The notes beneath the pieces are model-generated. The model saw only the letters and a list, made by a program, of their open reading frames with translations, was not told where the DNA came from and made no database searches. A program made the translations under genes and the position numbers. Of a stretch of DNA of 64,000 bases, positions 8,770 through 19,139 are shown piece after piece (position 1 is the stretch's first letter; each line of letters opens with the position of its first letter). Origin of the DNA: Magnetospirillum gryphiswaldense MSR-1 v2 (GTDB lineage Bacteria > Pseudomonadota > Alphaproteobacteria > Rhodospirillales > Magnetospirillaceae). Location: NCBI RefSeq assembly GCF_000513295.1, contig NC_023065.1:868001-932000 (forward strand). Reading direction: 5' to 3'.

Positions 8770-9371
8770 TGTCCAGTCCCCGGCAAAATGGCCAGCTTGG
8801 TCAGGGCCTCGCTGATCTGGGTGGGGGAAAACGGCTTGCCGATCACCTGCGCGACACTGTCGGGAAAGTTTTCGGCGTGGCCGCTGCGGACGTGGCCGCT
8901 GGCGACGATCACCGGGGTGCCCGGTTGCAGGTCATACAGGCGGCGGATCAGTTCCATGCCGTCCATGCGCGGCATGCGGATGTCGGTGACCACGGCGTCA
9001 TAAACATGCTGGTGGCACAGATCGAAGGCCTCCTGACCATCATGGGCGACATCGACGGCATAGCCCTGCTGTTGCAGGTGATCGGCCAGCATCAGCGCGG
9101 CCAGGACCTCGTCATCGACCAACAGGATCAGCGGGGCCTGTGAATGCTCCTGAAGTTCCGGCTGTTGCGGCTGCACCGGCGTGCGGGGAACGGCGGCGCC
9201 GCCGATCAGGGCGGTCAGATGATCCACCTGACCCAGGATGGTATCGACCCGCTTGCGCAGACGCTCCGGCGTCAATCGCCCATCCTTGTCGTCCAACGAC
9301 AGCGATTCCGCCGCCAGACGAATAACATGCAGACATTGATTGGCGTCGTGGACAAAGGCGCGCGACAGCAT
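8766..9371 (-). CDS. DHp-like helix fused to receiver domain, no ATPase domain
   Basis: A 201-residue protein. Residues 4-58 look like a histidine kinase dimerisation domain: FVHDANQCLHVIRLAAESL with H8, matching in pattern the second kinase core of the nearby hybrid (LAHDFGQPINIIRLNAENAL). A linker rich in Pro and Gln leads to a full receiver domain (residues 80-198) with D85/D86/E87, phospho-acceptor D130 in VVTDIRMPRMDG, SGH and K179 in IGKPF. There is no HATPase_c domain and no DNA-binding domain. The ATG at 9371 has GGGGGAGAA upstream; a GTG at 9398 is less likely. It overlaps the next regulator gene by 4 bases. It may act as a phosphorelay intermediate. Confidence 0.85.
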   Translation of the reverse strand: MLSRAFVHDANQCLHVIRLAAESLSLDDKDGRLTPERLRKRVDTILGQVDHLTALIGGAAVPRTPVQPQQPELQEHSQAPLILLVDDEVLAALMLADHLQQQGYAVDVAHDGQEAFDLCHQHVYDAVVTDIRMPRMDGMELIRRLYDLQPGTPVIVASGHVRSGHAENFPDSVAQVIGKPFSPTQISEALTKLAILPGTGQ

Positions 9372-9441
9372 GGAATGTTCTCCCCCCTGAACAACCACTA
9401 TGCCATGGGTCTAGGGCGGTGAAAACATCAATGGGTGGATA

Positions 9442-10083
9442 TTACAGTGATTCCGTATCAACCAGCATGCGCATGGCTTGCAGGCGGTTCTGCACGCCAA
9501 GTTTGCGGAACATATTACCCAAATGCGACTTCACCGTCACTTCGCTGACATCCAGGCGGGCGGCGATGACCTTGTTGGGCAAACCCTCGCGCAGAAGATG
9601 CAGGATATCGCGTTCGCGCGGGGTCAGTCGCCCCAGCAGGTCGCCCGAGGGTGAGCGGTCGCTGGCGCCGCTGATCTGATTGTTGGCGCTGTCCATCAGC
9701 ATGGACGGGATGAAGCGTTCGCCCGACAGCACCAGTTGCAGGGCCGACACCATGGCGCCGCCGGAAAGGTGCTTGGGGATGAAGCCGTCGGCGCCCAAAC
9801 GCATGGCTTCCAGCACGTGGTCGCGGTCAGCCATGGAGGACAGGATGACGCAGCGGATAGCGGGAAAGCGCGTCTTGATGGTCGACAGCCCCTGAAAACC
9901 GTTCATTCCCGGCATCTTGATGTCCAGGATCAGCAAATCCACCGACGGATCTACCTCGATCTGGGCCAGGGCTTCGGTGAATGACCCTGCCTCCTGGATG
10001 ATTGTACCGGGCGCAATTCTCTCGACAAAGGGGCGTAGCCCCTCACGCAACATGACATGATCATCGGCAAGAATTATGCGCAT
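9442..10083 (-). CDS. NarL/FixJ-family response regulator
   Basis: A 213-residue regulator with receiver D54 (LILDIKMPGMNG), VILSS and FIPKHL, and a LuxR-type helix-turn-helix (LTPRERDILHLLREG, NKVIAARLDVSEVTVKSHLGNMFRKL). The ATG at 10083 is preceded by GAGAGG and gives the family start MRIILADDH. It lies 59 bases downstream of the hybrid kinase gene and about 70 bases upstream of the DHp-REC gene on the same strand, so the four genes 13559-8101 may form one operon. It is a paralogue of the regulator at 8101-8769. Confidence 0.93.
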   Translation of the reverse strand: MRIILADDHVMLREGLRPFVERIAPGTIIQEAGSFTEALAQIEVDPSVDLLILDIKMPGMNGFQGLSTIKTRFPAIRCVILSSMADRDHVLEAMRLGADGFIPKHLSGGAMVSALQLVLSGERFIPSMLMDSANNQISGASDRSPSGDLLGRLTPRERDILHLLREGLPNKVIAARLDVSEVTVKSHLGNMFRKLGVQNRLQAMRMLVDTESL

Positions 10084-10142
10084 GGCGTTTCCTCTCCCAC
10101 CCTTCTGTGTTACGTCTTTGGGCGGAGACGCGCAAGAAAAAG

Positions 10143-13100
10143 TTAATTGAAACCGGTATCTTGAATGCATTCATTCAAGCAGGCGGCGATCTCTTCCGGC
10201 GGCGTGTCCGGGGCGATCACCATCATGGCGCCGGCGGCCACGGCTTGGCGGGCCAGGGTCTCGTCGGCGGCGGCCATGACCAAGACCGGCAAGTCGGCGA
10301 CGGTGGCGCTCAGCACCGGCAATGCCGCCTGTACCACGGGCCAATCGCCTGCCAGCAAAACCGCGTCGGCCTTATCGGGAAAAGCCGCGGCCACCCATCC
10401 CAGGGCGGCCAGTCGCGGCGCCAAGGGGACGGCGGCGGCGGCCAGGAACAGACGGCGCGGCGGCGTCGGCAGACGGATGGTGACTTTACTGCCGCCGCCG
10501 CACTCGATATCCAAGGTGCCGCCCATTTCGGCGACGATGCCGGCGGCGATGGGCAGACCCAGGCTGCGGATGCTGCCGTCGCGCAAGCCGTCTTGCACCG
10601 ATTGGGGGATGCCGGGGCCGTTATCGGCGATCATGACGATGATGCCGCGATTGTCGCTATCGACGCGGCACGACACGCTGAGACGGGGCCGCCAGGGCGG
10701 ATTGGCGGCGTGACGGCTGACGGCTTCGGCGGCCAGGGCGTCGCAGGCATTGGTCAGGATCTGGGCAAAGGCGCTTTGCAGCCGTGGGGCATGGCCCAGG
10801 ACTGGGGGAAGCTTTGGGGTGACGTGCCAGGAGAAGGCGATGGCCTGCATGCGGACCCGGTCCTGAATGGCGGCCAGGGCGGCGCGCAAGGCGGGCAGGG
10901 CGGACATGCGCGAGGGGGGCTGGCCGGGACGGCGCGTGGTGCTGACCAGTTGGAGGGCGAAGTCCTGCATGCGCTGACATTGTTCGACGGTGGAGGTCAA
11001 GGCGCGGCGCAGGCGGTCGTCGCTGAGACGCTTTTCCGCCAGATTGTCCAGGGCGTTTTCGGCGTTCAGGCGAATGATGTTGATGGGCTGGCCGAAATCG
11101 TGGGCCAAGGTGGCGGTCAGTTCCCCCATCAGCCACAGGCGCTGGGCTGGGCTGGTTGCGGCCAGGGCCAATGGCGGGGCTTCCGCCGCCGGAGGCGGGG
11201 GGGGCGGTGTCGCCTCGGCGTCTTGGGCGGATAGCAATTGCGCGATTTTCCGTCCCAATTGATCGAGCACCAGCGGTTTCGGCAATTGGGCGGTCGGCCC
11301 CTTGCCGACGGACGGCATGGGCATGGACCCGCCCGACATCATGATGGCCGGCAGATCGGGGCGGATGGTGCGCAGTCTTTCGATCAGGACGTTGCCGTCC
11401 ATGCCCGGCATGCGCTGGTCGGTCAGCACCAGATCAAAGGTGGTGTCGGCGGCCATGTTCAGCGCGTCCAGCGGTGATATGGCTGCGACCACATCATAAT
11501 CGCGGGCGGTGAGGAAATCGGTGATGCAATCCACCGCCAGCGGTTCGTCGTCGACGACCAGAATGCGTTGGCGGCGTGCTGGTTCCATCGCTGCTTTTGA
11601 TGGGCTTTGGGCGGTGGGGACGGGGCCGCCGCCGCAAGGCCAGATCACCTGGAAGAGGGCACCGTCACCGTGGTTGCGGCCGCTGATGCGTCCGCCCATG
11701 GCGGCGACGATATTGGCGCTGATCGACAGTCCCAACCCGGTGCCGGCGCCCTCGGCCTTGGTGGTGAAGAACGGCGTGAACACCCGCGACCACAAATCGT
11801 CGGGGATACCGCCGCCATTGTCCTCTACCGACAAGATCAGATCGTCGCCCCGTTGTTCCAGGCTCAGGGAAATGCGTCGTTTTCCCGGTTTATGGTGGGC
11901 ACAGACGGCATCGCGGGCATTGGTCAACAGCGCCACCACCACCTGTTCCAACTGGTTGCCGCGACCGATCAGATCGGGACAGCTTTCCGGCAGTTGAATG
12001 GACAGGGCGATGTCGTCGAGCTGGAAGCGCAGGCGCGTCAGGGCCAGGGCCGATTTGATGATGGGCAGGGGGGCGACGGGCTGGCGTTCGTTTTCTTCGA
12101 TGCGGGCGAACGAGCGCAAATGGGCGATCATTTCGCCCATGCGTCCGGTCTGCTCGACCATGATGGCCAGCTTGCCGGCGACGATGTCGGCCGCAACCTC
12201 CCCTTGCTTCAGCCGCTCCAGAGTATTTTCCGCCGTCATGCGCATGATCGACAGCGGCTGATTCATCTCGTGGGCGATTTCCGAGGCAATCTGGCCCAAA
12301 GTGGCCAGACGGGCATTTTGCACCATCTGTTCTTCCGCCCGCTTTTGCGGCGTCAGGTCGATGATGGTGCCGATCAGGCCGGCGACCTTGCCATCGGGGT
12401 CGTTGAAGGTGGCCTTGACGATGGCGATCTGGCGCAACGAGCCGTCGCCCCAACGAAAGGTGGTCTCATAGTTCTGGATACCGCCTTGGGCCAGCAATTC
12501 CTGGTCGCGGTCCCTGAATTCGGCGGCTTTTTCGGCGCTATAGGTTTCCGTCAGGGTCTTGCCGATGATATCGCCGGTGCTTTTGCCCAAGGCGTCGCAA
12601 AAGGCGCCGTTGCAACCCACATAGATCAGATCGGTATTTTTATAGAAGACCGGGAAGGGCAGCGCGTCGATCAGGCTTTGCTTGAACTGTAATTCGTCGC
12701 GGATGGCTGCTTCGATGGTCTTGCGCTGGGTGATGTCGCGGCGGATGGCGACGCGTCCACCTTCGGCGGTGGGGCGTTCGACGATTTCCAGCCAGCGACC
12801 GTCGCCCAGCAATTGTTCGAACACGCCGCCGGGATGGCTGTGTCGCTCCAGCCGCTCATCGACCCATTGGTCGGCGTGCTCGGCGGTGATGCCGGCATAT
12901 TGGCCGCGGCGGGCGCTGACCCGCAGCAATTCGGTGAAACTGACGCCGGGACGGATGATGTCGGCGATGGTGGGATAGGTGGCGCAATAGCGGCTGTTGA
13001 AGGCGACCAGCCGGTCATGGGCGTCGAAGACGGAAAAGGCGTCGTCGCTGCTTTCCAGCGCATCCATCAGGCGGATCTGTGCCGCGCGCAACTCGGCTTC

Positions 13101-13559
13101 GCTGCGGGCCAGGGCCTGTTCGGACCGGTGGCGACCGGTGACGTCGATACACGAACCGACGACCTCGCGGCCCTGGCCGTCAAGGCCGGGGACGATGCGG
13201 CATTCGTCGCGGAGCCACCGCCACGACCCATCCTTGGCCCGCAGGCGGTACTCCATTTCCAGCATGCCCATTTGCGGCAGCGAGTCCAGGCTGCCCAGGC
13301 AGCGGTCGCGGTCGTCGGCGTGGATATGGTCGATCCAAAAGCGCGGCGTTTGCAGGATTTCGTCGGCGCTGTAGCCCAGCAGCGCCTGAACGTTGCCGCT
13401 GACATAGCTGAGGGTGGATTTGGCATCGCACGAGCGGACGTAGATCACCGCTGGCACCAGCGTGAGCAGGGTGTCCAGGTGACGCCCCGGTTCCGTCCGT
13501 CCCGTTTCCGCCGGGGCGGTCAGGGCCGCCCACGCCGCCTTCAGGCGCCGCCAAGCCAT
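10143..13559 (-). CDS. Giant hybrid sensor kinase with three PAS domains and two kinase cores
   Basis: A 1138-residue soluble protein with no signal peptide or membrane helix. Order: PAS (about 30-145, with a PAC-like DGSWRWLRDECRI), PAS (160-278), PAS (290-405), HisKA with H430 (SEIAHEMNQPLSIMR), HATPase_c (530-640, NARDAV, DNGGGIPDD, GTGLGLSIS), receiver (663-775, D714 in LTDQRMPGMDG, K761), a Pro-rich linker (784-796), then a second core with H820 (LAHDFGQPINIIR) and a second HATPase_c (925-1032, TNACDAL, ADNGPGIP, but SLGLPIA in place of GxGLGL). Residues 1035-1138 resemble a receiver whose phospho-acceptor position appears to be Ala1070. It is probably first in an operon with the downstream regulators. 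Confidence 0.88.
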   Translation of the reverse strand: MAWRRLKAAWAALTAPAETGRTEPGRHLDTLLTLVPAVIYVRSCDAKSTLSYVSGNVQALLGYSADEILQTPRFWIDHIHADDRDRCLGSLDSLPQMGMLEMEYRLRAKDGSWRWLRDECRIVPGLDGQGREVVGSCIDVTGRHRSEQALARSEAELRAAQIRLMDALESSDDAFSVFDAHDRLVAFNSRYCATYPTIADIIRPGVSFTELLRVSARRGQYAGITAEHADQWVDERLERHSHPGGVFEQLLGDGRWLEIVERPTAEGGRVAIRRDITQRKTIEAAIRDELQFKQSLIDALPFPVFYKNTDLIYVGCNGAFCDALGKSTGDIIGKTLTETYSAEKAAEFRDRDQELLAQGGIQNYETTFRWGDGSLRQIAIVKATFNDPDGKVAGLIGTIIDLTPQKRAEEQMVQNARLATLGQIASEIAHEMNQPLSIMRMTAENTLERLKQGEVAADIVAGKLAIMVEQTGRMGEMIAHLRSFARIEENERQPVAPLPIIKSALALTRLRFQLDDIALSIQLPESCPDLIGRGNQLEQVVVALLTNARDAVCAHHKPGKRRISLSLEQRGDDLILSVEDNGGGIPDDLWSRVFTPFFTTKAEGAGTGLGLSISANIVAAMGGRISGRNHGDGALFQVIWPCGGGPVPTAQSPSKAAMEPARRQRILVVDDEPLAVDCITDFLTARDYDVVAAISPLDALNMAADTTFDLVLTDQRMPGMDGNVLIERLRTIRPDLPAIMMSGGSMPMPSVGKGPTAQLPKPLVLDQLGRKIAQLLSAQDAEATPPPPPPAAEAPPLALAATSPAQRLWLMGELTATLAHDFGQPINIIRLNAENALDNLAEKRLSDDRLRRALTSTVEQCQRMQDFALQLVSTTRRPGQPPSRMSALPALRAALAAIQDRVRMQAIAFSWHVTPKLPPVLGHAPRLQSAFAQILTNACDALAAEAVSRHAANPPWRPRLSVSCRVDSDNRGIIVMIADNGPGIPQSVQDGLRDGSIRSLGLPIAAGIVAEMGGTLDIECGGGSKVTIRLPTPPRRLFLAAAAVPLAPRLAALGWVAAAFPDKADAVLLAGDWPVVQAALPVLSATVADLPVLVMAAADETLARQAVAAGAMMVIAPDTPPEEIAACLNECIQDTGFN

Positions 13560-13610
13560 CTTTCGTCTCCGACCGGCTGTCTGCCCGCATTGTGCGTCGA
13601 GATGGCGCTT

Positions 13611-13651
13611 AGGGCAATGTCCTATGCCCTTTCAGGGCAATGTCCTATGCC
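13611..13651. repeat. Short tandem duplication spanning the stop of a kinase gene
   Basis: Two identical 18-base copies (13611-13628 and 13634-13651) are separated by 5 bases, so the unit is 23 bases. The second copy contains the stop codon (13645-13647) and last codons of the kinase gene at 13645-15033. It looks like a slippage duplication. Confidence 0.75.
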
Positions 13652-15033
13652 TTGGCGGTGAAATGCAGGCTGAGGATCAGGCCGGGGGCATTGTCCTCCA
13701 TGTCCAGCGTGGCGCCATGCAGGCGGGCGACGGCGTTGACCAGCGACAGGCCCAAGCCGTTGCCGGGGGTCGAGCGGGTGGCATCCAGGCGGACGAAGCG
13801 TTCCAGCACGCGGGCGCGCTGGTCGGCGGCGATGCCGGGGCCGGAATCGGCCACGGCGATGGTGACGTCGCCATCCTGGCGGGTGACGCTGACCGCAACC
13901 CTGCCACCGGCGGGGGTGTATTTGACGGCGTTGTCGACCATGTTGGCCAAGGCCTGGAACAGCAGGTGGCGGTCGCCATCCACCGAGGCACCGCCTTGGG
14001 TGTGGCAGGTCAGGGCGATGCCTTTTTCCTCGGCCAGGGGCTCGTACAATTCGGCGATGTCCTCGGCCAGCCGGGCCGGGTCGAGCGGCTCGAAACTGTG
14101 CAGGCGCTGCCCTGATTCGGCGCTGGAGATGGTCAGGATGGCGTTGAAGGTGGCCAGGATCTCGTCGGCCTCGGCCAGGGTTTCCTCGAGCGTGCGGCGT
14201 AGGCTGGCCGGGTCTTCGTCCGACAATAGCGCCACGTCGATGCGCGAGCGCAGCCGGTTGAGCGGTGTACGCAGATCGTGGGCGACGTTGTCGGTGACGG
14301 TGCGGATGCTTTCCACCAGCCGCTCGATTTCGTCCATCATCTCGTTGAAACCGGCGGCCAGTTGGTCGAACTCGTCCCGCGCCCCGGTCAGATGCATGCG
14401 GCTTTTCATGTCGCCGCCGATGATGCGCTTGGCTGTGCGGTTCATGGCCTCGACCCGTTGCAGCAGGTGGCGGCTGGTGAAATAGCCGCCGATGATGCCC
14501 AGCAAGATGGTCAGGGCCAGCCCCCAGCCCAGGGCGCGGTTGATGGCCAGCTTGACCCTTTTGGCTTCGTGCAGCGAGCGGCCCACTAGCAATTGATGGT
14601 CGTCGGGCAAGACATAGGTGCGGCCCAGCACCTCGGTGCCGAAGGTCTCGGAGCCCATGCGTTCGATGGAAAAGCGGATCCAGCCGGCGGAATCGATGCT
14701 TTCCGCCGGCCAGCCGTACAGATTGCCGGCGATGCGCACGCCACCCGGTCCCGACAAAAGATAGACGGCGCGGCGGTCGAGATCCTGGCCGGCGCGTCCG
14801 GCGATGACCTCGGCTAGGCCACGGATGCCGCGTTCGCGGTATTGCTCGGACAGGCCGGTGGCCTCGGCCTCGACGGTCTCTTGCACCTGCCATTCGATGA
14901 ACACCGAGGTGCTCCACGATACCAGCGCCAGCAAGGCCACTGCCGAGACGGTGAAGATGCCCAGATAGGACAAGGCCAGACGAAAGGTGGTGGCCCGCAG
15001 CAAGGGCGGCAATTGCAGATTAACGGGCGGCAC
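13645..15033 (-). CDS. Membrane two-component sensor histidine kinase
   Basis: A 462-residue kinase. Transmembrane helix 1 is at about 18-47, a periplasmic sensor loop at 48-165, helix 2 at 168-187, then HAMP (190-240), HisKA with H252 (VAHDLRTPLNRLR) and HATPase_c (NMVDNAVKYTP, DSGPGIAADQ, NGLGLSLVNAV). All catalytic boxes look intact. Its start overlaps the stop of the OmpR-type regulator by 14 bases, which makes the two a cognate pair. The overall architecture resembles kinases for envelope or metal stress, but the signal cannot be read from the sequence. Confidence 0.92.
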   Translation of the reverse strand: MPPVNLQLPPLLRATTFRLALSYLGIFTVSAVALLALVSWSTSVFIEWQVQETVEAEATGLSEQYRERGIRGLAEVIAGRAGQDLDRRAVYLLSGPGGVRIAGNLYGWPAESIDSAGWIRFSIERMGSETFGTEVLGRTYVLPDDHQLLVGRSLHEAKRVKLAINRALGWGLALTILLGIIGGYFTSRHLLQRVEAMNRTAKRIIGGDMKSRMHLTGARDEFDQLAAGFNEMMDEIERLVESIRTVTDNVAHDLRTPLNRLRSRIDVALLSDEDPASLRRTLEETLAEADEILATFNAILTISSAESGQRLHSFEPLDPARLAEDIAELYEPLAEEKGIALTCHTQGGASVDGDRHLLFQALANMVDNAVKYTPAGGRVAVSVTRQDGDVTIAVADSGPGIAADQRARVLERFVRLDATRSTPGNGLGLSLVNAVARLHGATLDMEDNAPGLILSLHFTAKA

Positions 15034-15697
15034 GAAGGGTGTATCCGGCGCCGCGAACGGTATGGATCAGGGCCTGGTCGAAATCCTTGTCCACCTTCTG
15101 CCGCAAACGGCTGATATGGACGTCGATCAGGTTGGTCTGGGGGTCGAAATGATATTCCCACACGTTTTCCAGCAGCATGGTGCGGGTGACCACCTGGCCG
15201 GCATGGCGCAGCAGATATTCCAGCAGGCGGAATTCACGCGGTTGCAGATCGATGTCGCGGCCCGACCGGGTGACGGTGCGGGCCAGCAAATCCATCTCCA
15301 GGTCTTCCACCTTGAGCCGGGTTTCCGGCTGGCTGGCGCTGGTGCGCCGGCCCAGGGCCTCGATACGGGCCAGAAGTTCGGCGAAGGCGTAGGGCTTGAC
15401 CAGATAATCGTCGCCGCCGGCCTTCAATCCCTTGACCCGGTCATCGACCTTACCCAAGGCCGACAGGATCAGCACCGGCGTGGTGTTGCCGGCGCCGCGG
15501 ATGGTCTGGACGATGGTCAGGCCATCGACACCGGGCAGCATGCGGTCGACGATCATGGAATCATAGCGTTCGGTGGTGGCCAGGAACAGGCCATCGTTGC
15601 CGTTATGGGCCTGATCGACGGTATGGCCGGCCTCTTTCAGTCCCTTGGCCAGATAGGCCGAGGCCTCTTGGTCGTCTTCGATGATCAAAATACGCAT
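15020..15697 (-). CDS. OmpR/PhoB-family response regulator
   Basis: A 225-residue regulator with receiver E8-D9-D10, D51 in IVDRMLPGVDG, LSALG and K in YLVKPYAF, and a winged helix C-terminal domain (LQPREFRLLEYLLRH, NVWEYHFDPQTNLIDVHISRLRQKVD, HTVRGAGYTL). The ATG at 15697 fits the family start MRILIIEDD; the longer frame starts inside the upstream gap. It is upstream of and overlapping its partner kinase gene. The C-terminal half resembles the CusR/CopR/TctD-like subgroup. Confidence 0.93.
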   Translation of the reverse strand: MRILIIEDDQEASAYLAKGLKEAGHTVDQAHNGNDGLFLATTERYDSMIVDRMLPGVDGLTIVQTIRGAGNTTPVLILSALGKVDDRVKGLKAGGDDYLVKPYAFAELLARIEALGRRTSASQPETRLKVEDLEMDLLARTVTRSGRDIDLQPREFRLLEYLLRHAGQVVTRTMLLENVWEYHFDPQTNLIDVHISRLRQKVDKDFDQALIHTVRGAGYTLRAAR

Positions 15698-16026
15698 GAC
15701 CGACCTTCCGCATTGCCAGCAAGGTGACCTTAACGTGGCCCCCATCAAACGGAAAGCCCCCGCAGCCAGGGGGGAAGCTGCGGGGGCCTTATCCGTTGAA
15801 CCGGCAGGGGGGAGAACCGGTCTCGAAGCGTGGGTGCAAAACCTGGGGGGACAGGCCGCTTTCCCGGTCGGCGGAGGAGTTCAAGGACCGCCTGGGTGAC
15901 GAAGGGTTTCGACGAGGAGCGCTGTTTCCGTCTTGGCCCGGTTCATCACCGTTGTTGAAGACATATTGTCGCCAACCACCTTACGCCAGTCTTGCAGGGG
16001 GATTAAATCTTGGTAAGGTTCGCGTC
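15698..16026. other. 329-base intergenic region between divergent genes
   Basis: This gap separates the OmpR-type regulator (leftward) from an exported protein (rightward). It contains one strong hairpin (15756-15787) and a weaker ACCGG...CCGGT inverted repeat near 15798. An open frame enters the rightward gene from 15724, but its translation has no signal peptide at the front and looks non-coding. I see no clear RNA gene. Confidence 0.6.
15756..15787. other. Perfect GC-rich hairpin in leader region
   Basis: An 11-bp perfect stem (15756-15766 with 15777-15787) encloses a 10-base purine-rich loop. There is no T-run on either side, so it is not a standard terminator. It lies 59 bases upstream of the regulator start and could be a leader structure or a remnant element. 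Confidence 0.6.
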
Positions 16027-16653
16027 ATGCGTTCCTTCATCCTGATACTGGCCGCTTTGGCCGCCGCCCCTTCCGCCTTTGCCGCCGCCTGTCAGGGGCC
16101 GCAAGGCCTGCCCTTGCCGGGGGCACCCCTGCCCTTGGTCGCGGGGCAGTTCCGCTATTCCGCCGACCATGGATTGGGCTGCACCGTGCCCAATCAGCAA
16201 GGTGCGGCCATGGCCAAGCATGAAAGCCCGGTGACGTTTCTGCCCTGTCTGCGCATCGGCGCCATCGGCGTGTCCGATTCCTTGAATCAGGTGGAAAAGC
16301 TGCTGGGCGAGCCAGTGAACATTACCGAAATGGGGGTGTTCAGCGAAAGCCGGATTTACGAGGTGGCCCAGCCCGGCGGCATCCGCCCCCATTACGTCGT
16401 CACCTATTATGATAGCCGGGTGGTGGCGGTGCAGTTGATCGGCCCGCCCATGCTGATCCCGGTGACTTTTTCCGGTCTGGCCCTGGGCGACGACCAGCAA
16501 AGGATCATCGACACCCTGGGTTGGCCGGAGAAGCGCTGTCACCCCAAATCCAGCGGCGTGGAAATGTGGACCTGGGCCAATTTCCCCATCGCCATCGATG
16601 TCATCGAAGGCTTCGCCGCCGGCTTCAAGGTGACGTGGCCGGCGGGACGGTGA
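16027..16653 (+). CDS. Hypothetical exported protein with two BamE-like elements
   Basis: A 208-residue protein with a signal peptide (MRSFILILAALAAAPSAFA, cleavage after AFA). Two segments, ISVSDSLNQVEKLLGEP-like at about 80-95 and LGDDQQRIIDTLGWPEK at about 160-175, have the GxxxxQVxxLLGxP rhythm seen in BamE/SmpA-type domains, each followed by aromatic-rich strands (YVVTYYDSRVVAVQL, MWTWANFPIAI). The family assignment is tentative. The start is chosen at the ATG directly before the signal peptide. Function unknown; probably periplasmic. Confidence 0.7.
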   Translation: MRSFILILAALAAAPSAFAAACQGPQGLPLPGAPLPLVAGQFRYSADHGLGCTVPNQQGAAMAKHESPVTFLPCLRIGAIGVSDSLNQVEKLLGEPVNITEMGVFSESRIYEVAQPGGIRPHYVVTYYDSRVVAVQLIGPPMLIPVTFSGLALGDDQQRIIDTLGWPEKRCHPKSSGVEMWTWANFPIAIDVIEGFAAGFKVTWPAGR

Positions 16654-17052
16654 TCATTCCGGCGGGACCCGGCGCTTCGAGCGGTCGGGGTTGACGGCGA
16701 CGAAGTGGAACATGGCGCTGGTCACCTTGATCTGTTCGTCGTTGTTGTCGCGCCGGACCCAGGCCTCGACGCGGACGGAAATGGACGAATTGCCGACCCG
16801 GACCACGTCGGTATAGCAACTGACCTCGTCGCCGACGAAGACCGGTTCATGGAAGGTCATGCTGTCCACCGCCACCGTCACCACCATGCCTTTGGCCCGG
16901 TGCAGCGCGTGGGTGCCGCCGGCCAGATCCATCTGGGCCAGCAGCCAGCCGCCGAAAATGGCTCCGTGCGGGTTGGTGTCGGCGGGCATGGCGACGGTGC
17001 GGATGGACAACCGGCCCCTTGGCGCGGTCGTGGTTTCGATGCTTTCGCTCAT
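16654..17052 (-). CDS. Hotdog-fold acyl-CoA thioesterase (YciA-like)
   Basis: A 132-residue cytoplasmic thioesterase that should hydrolyse acyl-CoA esters. The diagnostic block is DTNPHGAIFGGWLLAQMD, followed by VTVAVDSMTFHEPVFVGDEV and a basic C-terminus. The start at 17052 has GGGACAAG upstream; an ATG at 17067 would add five residues. It is divergent from parE with 85 bases between. The exact acyl chain preference cannot be inferred. Confidence 0.88.
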   Translation of the reverse strand: MSESIETTTAPRGRLSIRTVAMPADTNPHGAIFGGWLLAQMDLAGGTHALHRAKGMVVTVAVDSMTFHEPVFVGDEVSCYTDVVRVGNSSISVRVEAWVRRDNNDEQIKVTSAMFHFVAVNPDRSKRRVPPE

Positions 17053-17137
17053 ATCTTGTCCCAACATCTTGTATCGGTTTAGGGCCACCCTACAGCAGGC
17101 GCTTGCGCCTGACCAATGCTCTCCTATAATGCCGCCC

Positions 17138-19129
<1,992 letters not shown>

Positions 19130-19139
19130 GGAAAAAGCG

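Noticed and set aside
10107-11234. 375-residue rightward open frame over the hybrid kinase
   Set aside because: Gly/Gln-rich antisense translation without start signals.
15724-16026. In-frame 5' extension of the exported protein gene
   Set aside because: The extension has no signal features and overlaps a leader hairpin; the ATG at 16027 starts directly at a signal peptide.
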